This document shows positions 59,961-64,000 of a stretch of 64,000 nt of DNA, piece by piece. Under the pieces are notes generated by a model. The model was given only the letters and a program-made list of their open reading frames with translations. It was not told where the DNA came from and made no database searches. The stretch spans positions 620,001 through 684,000 of the forward strand of contig NZ_CP193755.1 in NCBI RefSeq assembly GCF_050847355.1, in the 5' to 3' direction. Positions within the stretch are counted from its first letter, which is position 1, and each line of letters opens with the position of its first letter. Position numbers and translations under genes: made by a program. Source of the DNA: Limimaricola sp027213785 (GTDB lineage: Bacteria > Pseudomonadota > Alphaproteobacteria > Rhodobacterales > Rhodobacteraceae).

Positions 59961-61087
59961 GCTTGCCCGCGCTTTCGGTCGGCTTCACGCCGCTGGTCGA
60001 TGCCGCTCCGGTGATCGTGGCGCGCGAGATGGGGTTCGCCCGGGCCGAGGGCTTGGCGATCACCTTGCATCGAGCGCCCTCATGGTCCGCCTCGCGCGAC
60101 ATGCTGGCCTTCGGTGCGGTGGATGCGGCGCATATGCTGTCGGCGGTGCCGGTGGCGACGGCGCTGGGGCTGGGTGGTGCGGGGGCGCCGATCCATGCGC
60201 TTTCGGTGCTGTCGGTCAATGGCAACGTGATCGGCGTCAGCCGCGCGTTTGCCTCACGAATGCGCGGGCAGGGCTTCGGCTTCGATTTCCGCGATGCACG
60301 GGCCGCCGGAACGGCGCTCTTGGACGCGGCGGGGCCGGGGCTCAGGATCGGCGTGCCGTTCCCCTTTTCCATGCATGCCGAGCTGATCCGCTACTGGTTC
60401 GCCGCGCTGCCGGTCGCGCCCGAAACCGAGGTCGAGATCCGCACCGTGCCGCCGCCGCTGATGGCCGAGGCGATCGGCGCGGGAGAGATCGACGCCTTCT
60501 GCGTGGGCGAGCCCTGGGGCTCGATCGCGGTCGAGACCGGCACCGGAGAGCTGCTGCTTCCGGGCTGCGCGATCTGGAACGCGGCGCCTGAGAAGGTGCT
60601 GGCCATGCGCGCGGACGAGGCGGAACCCGCGCGTTTCGCGCCGCTCATGCGGGCCCTGTGGCGCGCCGGACGCTGGCTCGCCCAGCCCGGCAGCCGCACC
60701 GCCGCGGCCGAAATGCTGGCCCGGCCCGAATATCTCGACATGCCCGCCGAGGTGGTCGACCGGGCCCTGTCGGGGCGGATGACCGTCTCGGCCCGCGGCG
60801 ATGCGCGCCGGGTCGAGGGGCTGGTCGCGTTCGACCCCGACCGGGCCGGGTTTCCATGGGGCGACCAAGCCGCCTGGATCGGGCGACGGCAGGCGCGGCG
60901 GGCCGGGCAGAATTTGGAAAGCGCGGAGCGCGCCGCGCGAGAGGTGTTCCGCGGTGATCTCTATCGCCGGATGCTCGCGGGCACCGGGGCCGCCATGCCC
61001 TCGGCCGAGTCGCGGGACACGGCCCCCGGCCTGCAGCGAGGCCGGTTCTTCGACAGTCGCGTTTTTGACACTTCGCGCGTCGAGTGA
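59957..61087 (+). CDS. nasS: nitrate sensor NasS (NrtA/CmpA-like, cytoplasmic)
   Basis: 376 residues. Periplasmic-binding-protein fold without a signal peptide, so cytoplasmic: LSVGFTPLVDAAPVIVAREM, SWSASRDMLAFGAVDAAHML, RIGVPFPFSMHAELIRYWFA and GEIDAFCVGEPWGSIAVETG are NrtA-type nitrate-binding blocks. NasS holds NasT inactive and releases it when nitrate or nitrite binds. ATGA overlap with nasT supports stoichiometric production. The nrtA leader follows. Confidence 0.88.
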   Translation: MSLPALSVGFTPLVDAAPVIVAREMGFARAEGLAITLHRAPSWSASRDMLAFGAVDAAHMLSAVPVATALGLGGAGAPIHALSVLSVNGNVIGVSRAFASRMRGQGFGFDFRDARAAGTALLDAAGPGLRIGVPFPFSMHAELIRYWFAALPVAPETEVEIRTVPPPLMAEAIGAGEIDAFCVGEPWGSIAVETGTGELLLPGCAIWNAAPEKVLAMRADEAEPARFAPLMRALWRAGRWLAQPGSRTAAAEMLARPEYLDMPAEVVDRALSGRMTVSARGDARRVEGLVAFDPDRAGFPWGDQAAWIGRRQARRAGQNLESAERAAREVFRGDLYRRMLAGTGAAMPSAESRDTAPGLQRGRFFDSRVFDTSRVE

Positions 61088-61346
61088 CCAAAGTTTAGTC
61101 AATCCCGCAACAGCCCCGTTTCCGTTCCGCCGCAGTGCGGCAATGCCCTTGCGGCAACACGGGCGGGGCGGTCAAATCGAGATGTAGGACAGGCAATGGC
61201 GCCTGACCGACCGACTTCTCCCAGCGACTGGGCGATCTGGAGCAAAGCCGCTCGACCGTTTCGCGACACCCGTCGCGCGATGTGTCGGCGGCTATTTTTG
61301 TTTTCGCCCGGACCTCCCGCCGGGCCCCGAAACCGGAGCGACGCGC
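61088..61346 (+). promoter_or_regulatory. nrtA leader with NasT-type antitermination region
   Basis: 259 bases between nasS and nrtA. It contains several GC-rich hairpins (gccgc-agt-gcggc at 61121-61133; cccag-cga-ctggg at 61219-61231 or so) ahead of a strong terminator. This is the arrangement expected for an ANTAR target: paired small hairpins followed by an intrinsic terminator that NasT overrides. The exact hexaloop pair was not assigned with certainty. Confidence 0.6.
61246..61304 (+). terminator. intrinsic terminator in the nrtA leader (attenuator)
   Basis: agccgc-t-cgac (61246-61256) pairs with gtcggcggct (61284-61293) with one bulged T; the loop itself contains cgcgac/gtcgcg. ATTTTTGTTTT follows. 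It lies 42 bases before the nrtA start, so transcription must read through it to express the transporter. NasT is the obvious antiterminator, being encoded just upstream. Confidence 0.78.
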
Positions 61347-62714
61347 ATGACCAGACTGACCGCGATCCTTGCCACCACGACGCTGCTTGCCGGCCCGGCC
61401 ATGGCCGAGATGCTGCCGCTGGAGAAGGACGAGCTGACATTCGGCTTCATCAAGCTCACCGACATGGCGCCGCTCGCGGTGGCCTATGAGCAGGGCTATT
61501 TCATCGATGAAGGGCTGTTCGTGACGCTCGAGGCGCAGGCCAACTGGAAGGTGCTGCTCGACGGCGTCATCGACGGCCAGCTCGACGGGGCGCACATGCT
61601 GGCGGGCCAGCCGCTCGCCGCGACCATCGGCTACGGCACCGAGGCGCATATCGTCACGCCCTTCTCCATGGATCTGAACGGCAACGGCATCACCGTGTCG
61701 AACGAGGTCTGGGAGGCGATGAAGCCTAACATTCCCACCGATTCCGAGGGCCGCCCGCAGCACCCGATCTCGGCCGAGGCGCTGAAGCCGGTGGTCGAGC
61801 AGTACCGCGCCGAAGGCAAGCCCTTCAACATGGGCATGGTCTTCCCGGTCTCCACCCATAATTACGAGCTGCGCTACTGGCTCGCCGCCGGCGGTATCGA
61901 GCCCGGTTACTACTCCGAGCAGAACACCACCGGTCAGATCGGCGCCGAGGCGCTGTTGTCGGTGACGCCGCCGCCGCAGATGCCCGCCACGCTCGAGGCC
62001 GGTACGATCTATGGCTACGCCGTGGGCGAGCCGTGGAACCAGCAAGCCGTCGCCATGGGCATCGGGGTGCCGGTGATCACCGATTACGAGCTGTGGAAGA
62101 ACAACCCCGAAAAAGTGTTCGGCCTGACCGCCGAGTTCGTCGAGGAGAACCCCAACACCACCATCGCCATCACCAAGGCGCTGATCCGTGCCGCGATCTG
62201 GCTCGACGAGAACGACAACGCCAACCGCGAGGAGGCGGTAGAGATCCTGTCGCGTCCCGAATATGTCGGCGCCGACCCGGAGGTGATCGCCGCCTCGATG
62301 ACCGGCACCTTCGAGTACGAGAAGGACGACGTGCGCGAGGTGCCGGACTTCAACACCTTCTTCCGTCACCACGCGACCTATCCCTTCTACTCGGACGCGG
62401 TGTGGTACCTCACCCAGATGCGCCGCTGGGGCCAGATCGCCGAGGCCAAGCCCGACAGTTGGTACGACGAGGTCGCCCGCTCGGTCTACAAGCCCGAGAT
62501 TTATCTCGAAGCCGCGCGGATGCTGGTCGACGAAGGGCTGGCGAACGAGGCCGATTTCCCCTGGGACAGCGACGGCTACAAGGCGCCGACGCCCGCCGCC
62601 GATATCATCGACGGCATCGGCTATGACGGTCGGACCCCCAACGCCTATCTCGACAGCCTGCCGATCGGGCTGAAGGGCGACCAGACCGTGGTCGGCTCCG
62701 AGATCCAGGGCTGA
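61347..62714 (+). CDS. nrtA: nitrate ABC transporter substrate-binding protein
   Basis: 455 residues, the usual size of NrtA/CmpA. Signal peptide TRLTAILATTTLLAGPAMA. The binding-fold blocks LTFGFIKLTDMAPLAVAYEQ, GQLDGAHMLAGQPLAATIGY, FPVSTHNYELRYWLAAGGIE, GYAVGEPWNQQAVAMGIGVP and YEKDDVREVPDFNTFFRHHA match nitrate/nitrite receptors. It captures nitrate in the periplasm for NrtB. Its aromatic/charged site residues cannot separate nitrate from bicarbonate with certainty, but NasTS upstream supports nitrate. Confidence 0.9.
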   Translation: MTRLTAILATTTLLAGPAMAEMLPLEKDELTFGFIKLTDMAPLAVAYEQGYFIDEGLFVTLEAQANWKVLLDGVIDGQLDGAHMLAGQPLAATIGYGTEAHIVTPFSMDLNGNGITVSNEVWEAMKPNIPTDSEGRPQHPISAEALKPVVEQYRAEGKPFNMGMVFPVSTHNYELRYWLAAGGIEPGYYSEQNTTGQIGAEALLSVTPPPQMPATLEAGTIYGYAVGEPWNQQAVAMGIGVPVITDYELWKNNPEKVFGLTAEFVEENPNTTIAITKALIRAAIWLDENDNANREEAVEILSRPEYVGADPEVIAASMTGTFEYEKDDVREVPDFNTFFRHHATYPFYSDAVWYLTQMRRWGQIAEAKPDSWYDEVARSVYKPEIYLEAARMLVDEGLANEADFPWDSDGYKAPTPAADIIDGIGYDGRTPNAYLDSLPIGLKGDQTVVGSEIQG

Positions 62715-62716
62715 CC

Positions 62717-62732
62717 CGCCGGGGTCCCGGCG
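62717..62732 (+). other. intercistronic hairpin between nrtA and nrtB
   Basis: cgccgg and ccggcg pair around GGTC three bases after the nrtA stop, without a T-run. Such hairpins often protect the 3' end of the binding-protein message so that it outnumbers the permease; this is by analogy. Confidence 0.45.
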
Positions 62733-62784
62733 CGGGGCCCCGTTCTCCCATTCCCTCCGCAGATCCAACCCCCGGAGCACCCTC

Positions 62785-63867
62785 ATGACCGCGATTGACC
62801 CCACCGCCATCGAGGCCGGCAACAAGGAGGCAAGACGCGCCCGCTGGTTCGCGCGCCTCGGTGTCGCCGACCGCTGGTTCCAGGTCCTCGGCCTGGCCTG
62901 GCTCACCCCGCTGATCAAGGCCGCCGCCGGCGACAACCCGCGTGCGCAGATGCGCGACGTCTGGCGGCTCTTGGGCGTGCCGCTCATCGCCATCGCGGGC
63001 TTTCTGGCGCTCTGGGCCATGCTGGCGCCGCAGGTGCAGACCTCGCTCGGCGCGATCCCCGGGCCGGCGCAGGTCTGGCAGGAGGCGGTGGGGCTGCACG
63101 AGGACGCGGTGCGCACCGCCGAGAAGAAGGCCCGCTTCGAGGAGCAGGTGGCGCTGCGCAACGAGCGCCTCGTGGAGCAGGGCCGGGCCGACGAGGTCAA
63201 GAACATCGCCTTCACCGGCTCGCCCTCCTATTACGACCAGATCGGCACCTCGATCATGACGGTGTTCTTCGGCTTTCTGGTGGCCAGCGCCGTGGCGATC
63301 CCGCTGGGCATCATGGCGGGCCTCTCGGCCACCGCCAACGCGGCGCTGAACCCGCTGATCCAGATCTTCAAGCCGGTCTCGCCGCTGGCCTGGCTGCCGA
63401 TCGTCACCATGGTCGTCTCCGCCGCCTCCGCGGGAGGCGAGGGGCTCTTCGCCAAGTCGTTCCTCGTCTCGGCGATCACCGTGACGCTGTGCTCGCTCTG
63501 GCCGACGCTGATCAACACCGCGCTCGGCGTGGCGCAGGTCGACCGCGATCTGGTCAACGTCTCCAAGGTCCTCAAGATGAGCTCGCGCGCCAAGATCACC
63601 AAGCTGGTGCTGCCCTCGGCGCTGCCGCTGATCTTCACCGGGCTTCGCCTGTCGCTCGGGGTGGGCTGGATGGTGCTGATCGCCGCCGAGATGCTAGCGC
63701 AGAACCCGGGCCTTGGAAAATTCGTCTGGGACGAGTTCCAGAACGGCTCCTCCTCCTCGCTGGCGCGGATCATCGTCGCAGTGCTGACCATCGGCATCAT
63801 CGGCTTCCTGCTCGACCGGGTGATGTTCGCGCTGCAATCGCTCTTCACCTACGCCCCGAACCGGTGA
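62785..63867 (+). CDS. nrtB: nitrate ABC transporter permease
   Basis: 360 residues. An N-terminal extension of about 60 residues, a first membrane helix (GVPLIAIAGFLALWAMLAPQ region), a charged helix-rich insertion at 110-150, then the core permease: GFLVASAVAIPLGIMAGLSA, PLAWLPIVTMVV and VLPSALPLIFTGLRLSLGVG, the coupling EAA-like loop. Fits NrtB/SsuC-type permeases. Its stop overlaps a possible GTG of the ATPase gene by four bases. It is the second structural gene of the nrt operon. Confidence 0.9.
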   Translation: MTAIDPTAIEAGNKEARRARWFARLGVADRWFQVLGLAWLTPLIKAAAGDNPRAQMRDVWRLLGVPLIAIAGFLALWAMLAPQVQTSLGAIPGPAQVWQEAVGLHEDAVRTAEKKARFEEQVALRNERLVEQGRADEVKNIAFTGSPSYYDQIGTSIMTVFFGFLVASAVAIPLGIMAGLSATANAALNPLIQIFKPVSPLAWLPIVTMVVSAASAGGEGLFAKSFLVSAITVTLCSLWPTLINTALGVAQVDRDLVNVSKVLKMSSRAKITKLVLPSALPLIFTGLRLSLGVGWMVLIAAEMLAQNPGLGKFVWDEFQNGSSSSLARIIVAVLTIGIIGFLLDRVMFALQSLFTYAPNR

Positions 63868-63872
63868 TCGCC

Positions 63873-64000
63873 ATGACCAGCATTCTCAACTTCGACAACG
63901 TCTCCAAGGGCTTCGGAGAGGGCAAGACCCGCAAGGACGTGCTCAAGGGCATCGATCTCGACGTGGGCCAGGGCGAGTTCGTGGCGATCCTCGGCTTTTC
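63873..64000 (+). CDS. nitrate ABC transporter ATPase (3' truncated by window edge)
   Basis: Only the first 42 residues are present: MTSILNFDNVSKGFGEGKTR, a basic-plus-hydrophobic lead, then GEFVAILGF just before the expected Walker A. It fits the NrtC/NrtD/TauB-type ATPases. The GTG at 63864, in the same frame and overlapping the nrtB stop (GTGA), is an equally possible start. Whether it carries an additional C-terminal NrtA-like domain (NrtC) cannot be seen. Confidence 0.85.
   Translation, partial: MTSILNFDNVSKGFGEGKTRKDVLKGIDLDVGQGEFVAILGF

Overview
The window is a GC-rich chromosomal stretch of an alphaproteobacterium, almost certainly from the Rhodobacterales (Roseobacter/Paracoccus group). 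The evidence is the family content: UPF0262, DUF2948, a compact RNase E/G in an infA-maf-rng-yacG operon, an L25/Ctc-pth-DUF2332 operon, and NasT/NasS nitrate control. Coding density is high, translational coupling by ATGA/GTGA/TGATG overlaps is common, and palindromic terminators separate convergent genes. The species cannot be named from sequence alone.

Layout. 1-1.2 kb: two secreted acidic proteins sharing almost the same C-terminal tail. 1.2-4.2 kb (minus): rplY, pth, DUF2332 and DUF2237. 4.2-9.5 kb: an MFS carrier, an MsbA-type ABC exporter and an acyl-CoA synthetase. 9.8-18.5 kb: housekeeping core with tRNA-Thr, murA, DUF2948, hisD, UPF0262, a low-molecular-weight phosphatase family protein, infA, maf, rng, yacG and tRNA-Phe. 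This core is interrupted on the minus strand by an unusual secreted nonapeptide-repeat/PRC-barrel protein. 18.7-28.4 kb: accessory region with a FUSC transporter, an IS5-type transposase fossil, a three-gene membrane-protein operon (flippase-like protein, UPF0182 giant, ArsB/NhaD-like permease) and a histidine kinase/NtrC-like pair whose AAA+ domain is degenerate. 28.4-35.4 kb: FMN-binding-like/GAF proteins, two cytochrome c-like proteins, an orphan DUF2384-like protein and about 2.5 kb of mostly gene-free sequence. 35.4-46.1 kb: two calcium-binding RTX-repeat proteins flanking a complete Anbu-type cluster (circularly permuted ATP-grasp, alpha-E, transglutaminase, Anbu peptidase).

46.5-53.1 kb holds all six ebo genes (eboA-F) in a rearranged layout: eboDEC on the plus strand, eboF convergent to them on the minus strand, and eboAB divergent from eboF. 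53.1-59.1 kb: a DsbA/FrnE-like oxidoreductase, a GGDEF-EAL protein overlapping a PilZ protein, a glycosyltransferase-like protein and a cold-shock protein. 59.3-64 kb: nitrate regulation and uptake (nasT, nasS, nrtA, nrtB and the start of the ATPase gene), with a strong intrinsic terminator in the nrtA leader that is the expected target of NasT antitermination.

The most noteworthy systems are the rearranged ebo cluster, the Anbu/ATP-grasp/transglutaminase cluster, the nonapeptide-repeat PRC-barrel protein and the NasT-controlled leader. Function calls rest on family recognition by eye from translated sequence; no database search was run.
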